Shown here: piece after piece, positions 25,768 to 37,836 of the stretch | Numbering within the stretch: position 1 is the stretch's first letter | How the letters are laid out: every line of letters starts with the position of its first letter | Origin: Actinomucor elegans | Lineage: Eukaryota > Mucoromycota > Mucoromycetes > Mucorales > Mucoraceae | Direction of reading: 5' to 3' | Assembly (NCBI GenBank): GCA_026027325.1 | Contig: JAMSLZ010000004.1 | Location: 372,001-436,000 of the forward strand | DNA: 64,000 bases | Translations under genes and position numbers: made by a program | The notes under the pieces: generated by a model | Database searches by the model: none | The model's input: the letters and a program-made list of their open reading frames with translations, nothing else | Told to the model about the DNA's origin: nothing

Positions 25768-26807
25768 TTACTTTTTACCAAACTTGAAGCTCTTTAAGAA
25801 TCCCTTCTTCTTTTTACCCTTATTTAAATCGGCCATAGGATACTTGGGTGCGTTGTGTGCATCAGCGCGATAACCAGCAGCAAGCTCATCCAAGTTATCA
25901 TCCCATTCAAGATCACGTAAACGATGGCCTAATTTACGCTCTCTTAATTTACCAGTATATGATCCAACTACTGCAGCAGCATAGAACTAGAGTTTTTTTT
26001 TTTTAAATCAGTCAAATAGCTTTTTGAGATGGTGCAATATAACTTACCATGAACAATTGTCCAACAAACAACATGATAGCACTGCCAATGACATCGGCTT
26101 GAACAGCTTGAGCACAATTTGCCAAACCATATGTATTACCGGTTTGCATTCCCAAAAACGTGGTGGAATAACCACCTACGGTAAATGTAGCGTTGGATGC
26201 TGGCGTGGTCGTGTTGGTGACAGGATTCGCTTCTTCACAAGCAGCTAAAGATTTGCTTCGGTTGATCAATGATAGAATGAATGAAATGGCTTGCCAAATG
26301 GTTAAAAAGAATACCAAGAGCCATATTAAAAACTTGCTCAATCTCATCATGCTCAGTTTTGCCTATAGAATCGCAGTTTAGTAACTAAGCCGGATAAAAA
26401 CATTAGTAAATACTATACCACTGAGCCTGAGAATATTAAGATTAAAGCCACAACGGCAGTGGCAACTAGTGCAATAATAGAGTGAATACAAGTATAAGAT
26501 AGTTATAAAAAAAATGCTTACTGTAGAAACCAATGTAGATCCAAGGAAGGACAATATGTACAATAGATAAATGGATGATCATGGCTAACATGGAATTGAA
26601 ATTAGTATTTATTTTGTTTCATTTCTCAAGAAATGCTTACGATTCTTATGAGTAAAAGTGGCGCCGAGAAGTGCAACTGAAACAACCTATTATAAAGGAC
26701 AGTGAGCTTCTATCATTAATAGCAAAGGCTATACTTACAAACATAATAAGAGCACTAATAATGACACCACCTCTTAGAGGGATAATACAGCAACACCTTG
26801 AGGGCAT
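25768..26807 (-). CDS. four-span integral membrane protein of unknown function
   Basis: Six exons: 26807..26739, 26686..26641, 26584..26522, 26465..26419, 26362..26048, 25986..25768; introns 52 to 61 nt; 252 aa. The N-terminus MPSRCCCIIPLRGGVIISAL leads into the first hydrophobic span. Further spans are around IHLSIVHIVLPWIYIGFYI / ATAVVALILIF, FLIWLLVFFLTIWQAISFIL and IGSAIMLFVGQLFMFYAAAV. The loop before the last span has two Cys and two Asn-X-Thr/Ser sites. The C-terminus is cytosolic-looking, with LRDLEWDDNLDEL and a basic KGKKKKGFLKSFKFGKK end. A Cys-rich start followed by PLR is seen in small fungal tetraspan families, but I cannot assign one. All phases close, so the model is firm although function is unknown. 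Confidence 0.82.
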
Positions 26808-28973
26808 ATTGACTAATAGTTGAGCGTTTGAGAAAAAGAGAGAGAGAAAAAAACGAGAAAATAGCCTCGAGCTTAAGTTTTTCATCTAGTATTCTATAGC
26901 GGGGCTTTGATTATAATTGGTAGTAATCCATACATGGTTAATGATCGCCAGCTCATTTTCAGTGGTATTCCCGGCAAACAAATCTTTTTTTTTTTTTCTA
27001 ATTAAGAGCTTATCCATGGATTCGCTTAGCATATCTACTATGCTGTATTTTTCATAATAGTATTCAGCAAAAGGGTTAGCAAAATTTAATTTCTGGATCA
27101 TCTGTGCTCTATAGGCAAGTGATCTATTATTGTTACGTCAAAAGTGGCTGAAAGTTTATAACCTCATCTCGGGCTCAGTGTTGTCATTTCGTTGCCTTTG
27201 AGTATGAACAGAACCTAGTGGACGATGTACAAATAGTCGATCCATTTCACTTCGTTACCATGTTTAATAAGCCAAGTTATGTTTATTAAACAGTAGCAAG
27301 TCTATAATTAGATATCCTTGAGTACCAAACGTGGCTGAACTTTAGAAGATGACCTAAATCTGCTAGAAAAGCGGTTAGGCCATCATAATAATATCTTTAT
27401 CCAGAAAACCTCGCCTGAATCATCAATTAACCGAGATATACGTGTTGTTTTTGGAAAAAATATTAAAAAAAAGTATTTGTTCTTTCAAGTGAACCGATTT
27501 TTATGCCTATAGAATAACGTAGGCAGATGCAATGGATTGATATATGCTGGTTACTTACTAGTGGTGCTTAAAGCAATCAATATTCTTATTGGATGTCGGT
27601 AATGTAATTTGTTTGCCGTTATTGCAATCAAATCATAGATACATGGATAACTCGATGGCTTCCAGGCCATCAATAAACCAAAAAACCTGCATTACTTTTG
27701 GGGAAATGATAGAACACAACACATTCTTTTCAATGAACTAACTTTTTGTCATTATATCTTGTTATCGTAAGCTACTAGAGAGCTCTGAAGCTGATATTTT
27801 TAATCGAAACTGAATCCAAAATATAGTTTTAGTAATTTTCTGTACTACTTGCTGAGAAGCTCGGCATCATAACATCTCTGCCAATGCATATTCCCCTAAT
27901 GGTTTGGTTTTGGTACATTTATACTCTGCATTCCAAGATATCGCAAAATCAATCCTATTTTCAGCCCAGAATTAAATAAAATGAATAAAAATAAAACTCA
28001 ATGATTACATTCTCGATTGCAATTGAGATCAAAGCACACGTTTTCAGGGAATTCCCGAAATTCATCGATGAAAGAAATAAAAATACTGTAGAAAATACAA
28101 GGACTAGATACTTTAAAGCAGATACTACATTGATTACTGCACACTCTGGGAGACTGAAGAGACTGATCATGGGGCAGAGAAACTCTTGATCAAAAGCGTT
28201 AGAAAGAAATCAATAAAGTCTTTTGGTTATCATTTGAAACATGCTAGTATAAAGATCTGTACTCAAACTGTGACCAAGAATTTGAATGACAATGGCTTCC
28301 CATTGCCAACAAGTTTTGAAATCCATTCTGGAAGCTCTATATGGCGTCTAATAATTAAATGGTTGAAGCCACAGCCTATATAGTAGAACTCGAAAAGCCG
28401 TTTTGAACTTACTAGTGCTAGCTATGAGTATGTCGAGTGAGGATGTTCAAAATACGTAGGAGTTACTTGTCCTATTCTTTTCTTTATCAAACCTATTTTA
28501 GAAAAGTCCTTTTGACATGGCTATCTATTGACTCAAGATATAGCAATATGGAACTATATTGAGGTCACTAAAGGCCTTTGTTTGTCTGATTTTGTCCAAG
28601 ACCGCCTAAAGAAAGTAATGCCATTATGTATTAAATAGTTCGGCAAAACCATGGATGAAAAAGTTAATATGTACAATAAAAATAAGACTACTTTCCTCAT
28701 CGAATACTCAAAGAGGACTTTATGTTCTGTTTTGTTCCTAGAAGACACAATGGATATCTCAAAAAATAAACTCGTTCCTTTTAAACTTTGATGTCTGGCT
28801 TACGTAATATGTTGGTTGCTTCACATAATGAAAATAGAAAGATTGTTTCAATTTATTACTTTTTCTTTTTACAAAAAAGGGGGGAAGCAAAGAATCATAT
28901 ATATAACCGCTGAATAGCACTGTTCAAAACAGCAAGAATTATACCGATAGAAAGATTCACGGCATCATTCCTA
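26808..28973. other. intergenic region, 2.2 kb
   Basis: A minus-strand open frame at 27101..26886 (71 codons, contains NPF and a Lys run over a homopolymer) ends 79 bp before the membrane-protein start, but has no supporting family or splicing. Two short plus frames at 28001 to 28383 are equally unsupported. No RNA gene was seen. Confidence 0.4.
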
Positions 28974-29752
28974 ATGTCAGAAAATATTGACTGGACAGAA
29001 TTATTTGGAAGTGATGAGGAGGAAGAAGAAGAAGAAGAAAGACAGCCTATTACAACCTTTGAAAGTATTCCCGGTCTAAGACTAGTTCAACAAGGACTCA
29101 ATCATGAGCAGCAAATGGACTTGACGAATGCGTTAATTAATCATAATTACTTTTCTGGACCTGATGCGAACCAAGCCATGATATTTGGCAAACTGCCAGA
29201 CTATATTGGGTGGATAGAGTCTTGGGTTACCGTTAAATATCCAGAACTGTTTGATGATTGTATTTTAAATAGAAGCCCGTTATTCGATCAAGCTATTTTA
29301 AACATGTATAAGAAAGGTAAGATAACTGGAATAGCCGTAGTATCGTACTGATGATTATCTTGTAGGTGAAGGTATATTAAGTCATGTCGATCTACTTAGG
29401 TATGAACGTATTTGTAATTTTTTTTTTTTTAAAAAAAAAGGGTTTGGTTTTTGATGCATGAATGCTTAGATTTCAGGATGGTATACTCATCATATCCCTA
29501 TTATCATCCTGTGTAATGAAAATGCAACCAGTTGATGATCCGTCAAATGAGACTATTGATATTCTATTACGTCCTGGAGATGTATTAGCTTTATCCAAAG
29601 AAGCAAGATATCAATGGAAACACGGCATAGAAGAAACATTAATAGACACTTATAATGGTGAACATATAGAAAGGGCAACTCGTATCAGCGTCACTTTGAG
29701 AAAACTCAAGCAAACAACGGAGCCACACACTGAAACATCTAAAAGATATTAA
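28974..29752 (+). CDS. AlkB-type 2-oxoglutarate/Fe(II) dioxygenase
   Basis: Oxidative demethylase or hydroxylase of the AlkB superfamily; substrate not predictable. Three exons: 28974..29316, 29366..29399, 29470..29752; introns 49 and 70 nt; 219 aa. Seen in order: an acidic N-terminus (EEEEEEER), LNMYKKGEGILSHVDLLRF containing the N-x-Y and iron-binding H-x-D, GDVLALSKEARYQWKHG with the distal iron His, and RISVTLR, the R-x5-R 2-oxoglutarate clamp. All catalytic residues are present. The 34-nt middle exon carries the H-x-D motif. The layout resembles ALKBH6/7-like and fungal homologues. The second intron contains an abutting T and A run. It lies head to tail, 185 bp before the transporter gene. 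Confidence 0.88.
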
Positions 29753-29815
29753 TAAACGGGGATTACCGGTCTTATCGTAGCTCATTTAACCGAGAAAGAC
29801 GGTTTGATAGTTGAT

Positions 29816-29816
<1 letters not shown>

Positions 29817-29848
<32 letters not shown>
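29817..29848 (+). repeat. poly(A) tract, A32
   Basis: Uninterrupted run of 32 A in the short space between the dioxygenase stop and the transporter start. It could mark a nucleosome-free promoter for the latter. Confidence 0.9.
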
Positions 29849-29850
<2 letters not shown>

Positions 29851-29937
29851 GGACAAAGCCTAGCCGGGCCGAGGATCAATATAAAATAAGTCTTATTTTT
29901 TTTAACTTTCCCCTTTTCAGTTTGGTAACTATCACTT

Positions 29938-31311
29938 ATGGACAATCCTACTAATTTCGCAGAAGCATTATTGCAAATACTGGCTTCAGATCTGCCCATG
30001 ATCTTGTCTCTTATATTTGGTGGATGCTGTAGTAATGTCTTTGCTTTAGAAGTCCTTGTAACGTAAGTCATTTCAGTTTCAATATGATTTACAAAACTCA
30101 TTTCCCTTTTTTGTCATATAGCGATGCACCAAGAAGCGGTAAGCTTCAAGCTCAATACTCACAAAACGCGTTTTATTCATATATTTTCGATAGGACAATT
30201 GATTACGTTTGGTCAGTTTGCGTTTGTGGCGTTGGAAGGTATCAGAAATCAGATCACTTGGGGTCGATATGGCCCCAAGTTGAAACCAACCATAGTTCCT
30301 ATTTCAAATTGGTTATTTCTGGTTACAATGTTCTTTATTGTATCCTTGTTGAATAATTTGGCACTGGGTTACAATATATCTGTGCCTTTGCACATTATTT
30401 TTAGAAGCGGTGGATTGATTGTCAATATGATCTTGGGCGCATTGATTCTGAAGAAAAGGTATGTAATATCTAATAGACATGCAGACGCGTCAATTCTAAC
30501 TAGTGCTTAGATACTCTGTAGGTCAAATTACCGGCGTCTTGTTTGTTACTGCTGGTGTCATATGGGCTACATTGGATAACGCTTCCACGCATACAGAGGT
30601 AAGGAGAGAAATTTGACAGGTCTTTTGAATTCAAACTGATTGCAGTTGGTAGAACAACCCAGGTAACACAGCAGAGTTCTTTACTGGTATCGTACTTTTA
30701 ATCATTGCCATGGTATTATCGGCTGGAATGGGCTTATTTCAAGAAGTGACATACAAAAAGTATGGTAAACAATGGAGAGAAGGACTATTCTACACTGTAA
30801 GTTGCTTGATTGCCAAGTTGACTCATTATTAACATCTCAATAGCACTTTCTTGCATTGCCTTTCTTTTTGATCTTTTACAAGGACTTGCTTACTCAAGTT
30901 ATAGCTTATAACAAATCGCCCATGATGGACATTCCTACCATCATGGACCAAATCCCCTTAATGGGATATATCATTCAGCTGATGCCTAACAGTGCTCTCA
31001 CTTTGTTGCAAACCATTCAAGTGCGCAAATTATGGGCATTTCTATTGATGAATGTACTAACACAATATGTCTGTATTGCTGGTGTTAATCGTATGACATC
31101 CGTTGCAACCTCATTGACGCTAAATCTGGTACTCAACTTGCGCAAATTCGCTTCTCTGATGTTTTCTATCGTGTACTTTCAAAATGACTTTGGCTTCGGC
31201 GCCAAGATGGGCTCCGTTCTTGTGTTTTTAGGTACTTTGATCTATACGCGTGCTGGCATCCAAGGTAACAGTAAGCCTACAACTGTTGAAGAAACAAAGA
31301 AAACCAAGTAG
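29938..31311 (+). CDS. YEA4: Yea4/SLC35B4-like UDP-GlcNAc (UDP-sugar) transporter
   Basis: Multi-span nucleotide-sugar transporter that brings UDP-N-acetylglucosamine into the ER or Golgi lumen for chitin or glycan synthesis. Six exons: 29938..30062, 30122..30138, 30194..30458, 30511..30598, 30653..30796, 30844..31311; introns 47 to 59 nt; 368 aa. Family signatures include GGCCSNVFALEVLV, GQLITFGQFAFVALEG, SLLNNLALGYNISVPLHII and TSVATSLTLNLVLNLRKF. Exon 2 is only 17 nt yet needed to keep frame (TDAPRSG). The protein ends KKTK, a KKXX-type dilysine ER-retrieval signal, which fits yeast Yea4 being in the ER. About ten hydrophobic spans are visible. Confidence 0.94.
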
Positions 31312-32493
31312 TTCTTGATCCACCATTGTGTATATTTTACTATCACTTACCATAATATATATATCCTTCTGTTATTTTATATAATCTGTTAATGTTTTCT
31401 TTTCTTTTTTTTTTGTATATCTTTTTGCACACTTTAATAAAGAGGATTACTTTGCTAATAGTGGTTTCTGATCATTAATTAATTTAGCTGCTGTTCCTTG
31501 TCAAGTTCATATGTCAGGTTATTTTATTTGAAGTTTGGCCATTCTCTACAGAAAGAGTATTTTTTAGCCTTGTATTAGAATGCTTCACCAAAATTCATAG
31601 CCGACAGATTCACTCTGGATAGCCTCCATTTTGCATCATGAATTTAAGGCCTATAAAATCCCTCTTCAGCAGAATGACCTGTTGCTAAGACTATATAATT
31701 CGGCCCTCTAGCCAAGCTTTTGGATTTGTTGGCTCATCCATTAAAGCTTCACCCATCATCCCCATTAGTTAGTATAACACATTCAATCTTCTAGCTGGTT
31801 ATCATTCTGATTATTGGTGTTAGCGATTATCCCAAAAAAAATCATTTATTGTCTTTTAATAGGATCTATTCTTCATACTTGATCGTTGATTCTTCGTCTT
31901 TTCATGAAAGGCTTTCTTGGACGATACGTCAAGTATGTTTAGAAAATATTTCTGATTTAATTGAGCATCCACTTTTTAATGCTGTCTCTGATAACCAGCA
32001 TATACTTGGAATGAATTACTGCATCTATCAGATCCAATATTTAACTAAAATACAATCAGTATGGTAGACTCATCTACAATGAACTACTAATCACATGCTT
32101 TGATATAGAGCTATAATTGATAGATCCAGCTAAATGTTACATATGATAGACTATCCATGTTCAGCATGAACTGTTGCATCTATCAAAACCTCTGTTGCAC
32201 GGTCAAGCTAGTATTATGTACTAATAATTAACAGATAATATATATTCATAATTGATGAATAGGATGAATTTATACTCGATAATCACACTTAACTGATCTT
32301 ATTACTACCTTTGGCTTATATAAATAAAAAATCCGTATAGAGTTGCATTTGAGGGTATGAGGGGATTTTTTTTTTTTTTTTTTTTTTTACAATTACACTA
32401 TGTACTATTTATAATGTCAAGGACTCTCGTATTGATAATACCTGATTTCTACAAAGATAATAAACTAATGGCATATATAGAGATAAATATTAG
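31312..32493. other. intergenic region between convergent genes
   Basis: 1.2 kb of AT-rich DNA with a T23 tract at 32366..32388 and weak matches to the dispersed repeat near 31990 and 32170. A 72-codon frame at 31849 has no support. Confidence 0.45.
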
Positions 32494-34533
32494 CTAATAA
32501 TATTTAAAGCTATATAGCTCTACGATGAACACTCGCTTATTATCAAGTATAAAAGAGGTAGGCAATGCGATGTTATTAGCACCATGGGTCAAGTCAGTGA
32601 TCACCATTTTCTTTGTATTGTAATCCAAATCAGTTAAATTGCTGACAATACCATAGCTTGCAAACTTGTCCCTCAACTTGTCACAATAGCATACTATTTG
32701 TTGCTGCTCCTCGGGTATTTTCGGCAAGCCGATTAATACTACTGCAATCGAGGTCGCTTCTGGATGCAGCCTTCCATATGACAAGTAAGCAGGAAGCAAG
32801 CCATCACATCCCCTCTTATCATCGTAACGATAAATATCGGGTGTTTTGGTTATCACTTGTTCAAAAGATATACCGCCGTACAAGAGGGTAAATGCGCCTC
32901 TGAGGGTACCTCTGAACTTGTGTAAATCAACTACGCTAGATCTAGTAACCCAAATATATCAATACACAGGTGTAAGCGTAGCTTTGATACTTACGCAAGG
33001 TTGATACTAGGAATAAATGGGTCTTCAACAACAACGACATGACCTTGGCCATTATCTTTTTGGCGAGTTAGGCCCCCAGCTTTCAACGACACAGCATATA
33101 ATTCATAATCAAATTTATACCCATAATAATACAAAAAGTCGATAAATAACTCGCCTACTTCTGAGGTGTTAGACGAACGCCAGTAAAAACGGCAGGTCTT
33201 CTCATCAAACAGAGGTCGAGTTTCGCAGTAAGGCTTTGAAATATCATACTCAACGCAGTTATGGAATCGTGCTGCAATTCCGACCTCTCGATTTTGATAT
33301 AGGACAGTATCCCAATATCGACCTTGAGAACTACACGAACCCACATTACAGTCATCGTCTGTGCTTCGTGGGTTAATATGATGTAAATTGGGGATAACAG
33401 GTGGATCCAACGATGACAAATATGCAAGAGCCATGATGGTATATCCATAGAACCGTATACCACCTGTCAAGACAGCTAAAACGACGAGTGATCAGTAATA
33501 ATACACAACAGGATTGATCACTTACGCGCAAGAATATTTCTTCCTCGGCAAAAGTATTTGAGCGTTTTAAGGAAAGGATCGACCCTAGAGTCAAGCGTTC
33601 GATACTTTGCAATCAAATGTGTGCTTTTCGTAATGGCTTTCTTGTTAAAGCTGTATTCAATACCGTTTGCTTCGCTGGCTTTGAATCTAGTTGCGTCTAT
33701 TGATTCATCAAACTTGACTTTAGTAAAACCAAGGGCTTCAAAGCGCTCTTTCATGGTATTGAAGCAGTGAGGTTCATAATGATCGTTTACAAATGGATTT
33801 TCGCGTCTGTCGAATAGTCTTTCCATGTCAGGTGAATCCATCTCTATATTAATGTTGAGTAAATTTTTGGAGAAACAAAGTCCAGATACTACAGATCTAT
33901 AACAGAAAAAAAAAAAAAAGTCAGCAGTATGTCAAAGCAGCTCATATCATCATTATGCGTACCCATATGGTGTGAACTCCATATAATAGTCTGGAAACGC
34001 GTCATAGAATATCTCTTTTAATTCGTTTACTCTTTTCTGGATTAATTGTGGATTGCCTGTGCCTATAAACTATTCAAAACAGAATGTTAGCAGATCAGAT
34101 TTTTTTTAGATTCGTAGATCATCACCTTTGCTTTCTCATCGATTTCGGCTGTAAGCCTTTTCCCAATGGATTTGATACTCTCGTTGATGGAATCTGAGGA
34201 AGGGTAGAGTAAATAGAGCATCATATTGTTTTCCATGACAGGAATGGCAGCAAAAAGCTTTTGATTGTACTGTGGAGAATTCATATATTGCAAGTAATTC
34301 AACTTCTCTATATGTTTACGATGACTGTCATTGGATGTTCCTTTTTTCATGAAGATTTCTTGAAAACGACGGCCGGATTTTGCTGAGAAAGTTATCATTA
34401 ATCTTTCTGGCACGACGTACGGTTGGGAACTGAATCGAGTGCGATTTTCAGACATGTCAAAAAGTCTCATGTAATCGTATAGTTCATCCCAATCCAGGGC
34501 TATACTGTCTTTGCTAGTGGATCCATTTTCCAT
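32494..34533 (-). CDS. Cid1/TUTase-like nucleotidyltransferase-fold protein, probably catalytically dead
   Basis: Resembles non-canonical poly(A)/uridylyl transferases. Five exons: 34533..34126, 34069..33963, 33896..33526, 33475..32995, 32941..32494; introns 50 to 66 nt; 604 aa. The nucleotidyltransferase start GSVVSGLCFSKNLLNINIE aligns with the Cid1 GS..SGL..(S)D-x-D region, but the two metal-binding Asp positions hold Leu and Asn. The third acid position (Cid1 CDIGFNN) reads IEYSFNK. The central domain keeps YRTLDSRVDPFLKTLKYF, RFYGYTIMALAYL and PPVIPNL, and the PAP-associated motif FIDFLYYYGYKFDYE and VVEDPFIPS follow. An unrecognised N-terminal domain (about 140 residues) and a C-terminal domain of about 110 residues flank it. 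Fold assignment is strong; lack of activity is inferred. Confidence 0.82.
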
Positions 34534-35252
34534 TCTATTTTTTTGAAATTGAATGGTGAATCGTAGTGTGTATTTATAAACAAAAAAGATCCAATTCTAA
34601 ACAATCAGTCAATAAAATAGATTTTACTACTTATTCACTATGGGCGAGTTTGCTCTCCGCTTTGCAAGAATGTTTTTTTTTTTTTTTTTTTGGTATTGAT
34701 ATATCCGATAGCCAATTCAACTAATCCTTATAAAATAAAAATAAAAATATAAAAGCCAACAGGACACTTTCAAAAGAAATAATGACTTAGTATTAGTTTC
34801 CAAAGGGCTTAATAGATATCACGTTTGCATCCTTAGCTAATTGATTCAAACTGTATTTCGAACCTTTGAAGGAATTGACTGGTGATTAGATGATCTTTTC
34901 TTTTAAAAATATACAAGCAGAGTTTTAAATATGGATTTCACCGCACAACAAACGTGCGTAAGATTAAAAATGAAAATATCAATAAATTTGTACATGAACA
35001 AATATATTAAATATGAAGAACTGCTTTATATATGTTTTCATTGAAACATAACCATATTTTAGCAAATATATTGATTCTCATTGCTCAATCATGTAAAACT
35101 CGTGTCCAAATAAAAGGTGTGGTAGTAAGAATGGAGTTTGACAGATGACGGACATGTATTGTATATATTCTGGCCCAATGACAACGCTTCCACGTGATCT
35201 TCACACTTAATATTTTTCAATATATATTTTTATTTGGTCTTTAAGATATAAA
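34534..35252. other. upstream region of the nucleotidyltransferase-like gene and of tRNA-Phe
   Basis: About 720 bp, AT-rich, with a T tract at about 34673..34691. No coding signal is recognised. A TATA-like TTTAAGATATAAAG lies just 5' of the tRNA. Confidence 0.4.
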
Positions 35253-35325
35253 GCGGGTATAGCTCAGCTGGGAGAGCGTTAGACTGAAGATCTAAAGGTC
35301 AGGTGTTCGATCCACTTTAGCCGCA
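35253..35325 (+). tRNA. tRNA-Phe(GAA): tRNA-Phe, anticodon GAA, intronless
   Basis: 73-nt cloverleaf starting GCGGGTA. The D arm is GCTC..GAGC. The anticodon stem TTAGA/TCTAA encloses CTGAAGA, with anticodon GAA. The T arm is AGGTG-TTCGATC-CACTT with one G:T pair, and the discriminator is A. Box A (TAGCTCAGCTGG) and box B (GTTCGATCC) are intact. A T-rich Pol III terminator follows (TTTCTTTTTT). One oddity: position 5 of the acceptor stem is a G:G mismatch. No intron is present. Confidence 0.93.
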
Positions 35326-36440
35326 TTTCTTTTTTGACGATTTTTCTTTTTAATTATTTAATTGACTTTGGTTGTTTGATGTATTAGAGATAATTTCTTT
35401 TTATTGTTATTACCAGTTGATTCATTGTCGTGTGCCGCGATATATGTTTTATAGTCGACTCCAATAAACATGTACAAAGGATTATATATGAGATAAAAAG
35501 ATGCTCTTTATTATTCTAAGATGCTATTGATATTTATACTAATTAAAAAGGTTACACACCAAAACCGTGTGTACCTGACACCATCTATCCATTAGCATAA
35601 GTTAACTTATCATATATTTTTGAACTTTACTTCCTTAACTTATTTTGACATATTACATTATTCACATAATTGTCAAATAGTGTTTAACATTGATACTTCA
35701 ACAACAACAAGAAGCACAGCATATATCATTGGTCTGCTTTGATGTTATTTATTATTATTAGTTCACTTTATTGTTGCCGAGAATCGTTTCCTATATCAAA
35801 TGTAATGCTCATTTATACTTGTATTATCGTCATTTTCCTTTATAAAACATTAAATACTATCATCTCCCACCCTATCTACACATAATATTGTCATTAGTTG
35901 GAATAACAAGAGATCCTTATAGAAACTTTAAAGCTTACATAGAAAGTATAAATAACAAGCAGAGTGCCATTATCAAGGTAGCAGCATATAATAAGGCGAT
36001 CGATAATACATGTTTATAAATATAAATTATGCGAGTTATTTCATGACCAATTTGATTTGAGAAACGTTCTCTATGCATTATATTATGGGTTTGGTAATAA
36101 ATATTCTGTTAGATCTACTTGCTTTTTCGAATTGATCGTATATAAAAATGCTAAATCGCAAGTAATCTACATTAGAATGAGAAGTATATATGTTAAACAT
36201 TAGAATAGTCCTTAATCTTTTTTCGAATGCAAGCTGTAAGTGGCACTTTTTTGGTTTATGTTTTTTTTGTGTATAAATGAGATAGGTGAAGTTTATACTG
36301 ACATCAGTACAAAAAAAAAAAAATTGAAAAATATCCTACTTTTGTCATTTAAATAAGCTGTAAAGTATATATTTTCATTTTCCTCTTTAAATGTGTTACT
36401 TAATTCCATTCTCAAACTCTTGGTAAATGCAGCAGCCCAT

Positions 36441-36500
36441 TCTAACATGAAGCACTAATCAGATCTGAACTTTTTGCATTGAGATTGGTAGAGATTTATA
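36441..36500 (+). repeat. dispersed degenerate repeat, copy D
   Basis: TCTAACATG, AGCACTAATCAGATCTGAA, then GCATTGAGATTGGTAGAGA. Core preserved, middle diverged. Confidence 0.45.
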
Positions 36501-36618
36501 ATTGAATGCTGATTTTCATATAATAGGAATCTATACAATCCATTGTTTATTATCGACGGACATACATTATCTATCGCAATACAGTAAATTGAATATTTTA
36601 TTAGATGCAACTATTCCT

Positions 36619-36680
36619 TCTGAGCATAGGCTACTTGTTTAAATCTGACAGCTGGCTGGAATTGATCAAGGGATCTATAA
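36619..36680 (+). repeat. dispersed degenerate repeat, copy E
   Basis: TCTGAGCATAGGCTACTTG, AAATCTGACAGCTGG, then GGAATTGATCAAGGGATCTA. It keeps both outer parts of the consensus. Confidence 0.45.
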
Positions 36681-37564
36681 ATCATTAAATCTAGGCGAAA
36701 TGGAGTGCGTGGAATTTAGAGTAAATTATTGACAAGCATAATGAAATACGAACAGTATTTCAGTTCAGCAATGGTCCTCATAGTTACAACAGTTAATTAT
36801 CAGAATGTACTCGCCGCCAAGTTCTATATAAAACCAAGATCGGTTGAGAGAAGTTGATTATATGAAGTACAAGCATTTTACACTCAATAACTAAAGTATG
36901 AAACACTCACAGTGCTTTGACCAAATAATAGTTTAATACAGTCAGTGTTTCGTTCTAAACATTTAATAGCCTTCAGATACGATGTTGAAAATGGCATCAA
37001 TTACTGAAAATTTGATAAGAATACCATTGACTACTGTTTACGTAATAGTACACGTATACTTGATGGTTTTTGGAGATAATTAACATACAATTATTTAAAG
37101 TGAACATGTATCTAGATGATACTATGCGATGTCAGCATACAAGCACCACAAATATTCAAGGTCTCAGCTCATCTCATCTGGCATTCAATAATAATACAAT
37201 ATTTAATATATCTCAAGCTATGCAATATAGGAATCTTGGTTTTTTCTTTTACATCAATTAACAAACCGTAAGTTTAGCGTGATCGAATTGTTATAGTCCC
37301 TTTTGTAGTAGAAATCATTCTTATACTCCATATAACTCTCAATACTAGCATAGATCAGTACATAAAAAGTGTACTCAGGGGAGGATATACTAGTCGTTAT
37401 TTATTGAATTGATAGAGGATTATCACTAGTTCCAATTTTGATAGATATAACTTTTCATTTAACACATGTTATAATAAAAAAATATATCAATTCAACCACC
37501 TAACGAAGAGTCATATGCTCTTCTTGAAATTATGATCCTTGACCGATAAATTAAAGTTTTGAAC

Positions 37565-37591
37565 AAAAAAAAAAAAAAAAAAAAAAAAAAA
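37565..37591 (+). repeat. poly(A) tract, A27
   Basis: Uninterrupted A run about 250 bp beyond the CUZ1 stop, in 3' flanking DNA. Confidence 0.85.
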
Positions 37592-37836
37592 CGAATGCTC
37601 TACATCTTATCTCTAAAAGTTTTAATTACGATATCGGAAATCGTAGGTGTCTTTATTGCCAAATTCGTTGTTTATCATACTAATACGAGTGTACTCTGCA
37701 TCCAGCTACTACGGTCTTTTGTTATTAGAGCGCCTCTGATGATTGAAAAAAATAAATAATATACTTCCAAATGATCATTGTACAACATTTTATTATTATC
37801 AAATATACTGACAACAGTTCTACTCAGAATGAACAA

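Larger units (their letters stand above)
35326..37836. other. gene-poor intergenic region, 2.5 kb
   Basis: AT-rich, with dispersed repeat copies at 36441 and 36619 and an A27 tract at 37565. Small open frames at 37070 and 37559 show no protein-like character. No further tRNA signature was found. Confidence 0.5.

Noticed and set aside
26886..27101. 71-codon minus frame containing NPF
   Set aside because: Part of its coding is a homopolymer, and there is no family or splice support; kept only as a note under the intergenic region.
28001..28383. Two overlapping short plus frames
   Set aside because: No protein-like conservation, no intron signals, embedded in AT-rich DNA.
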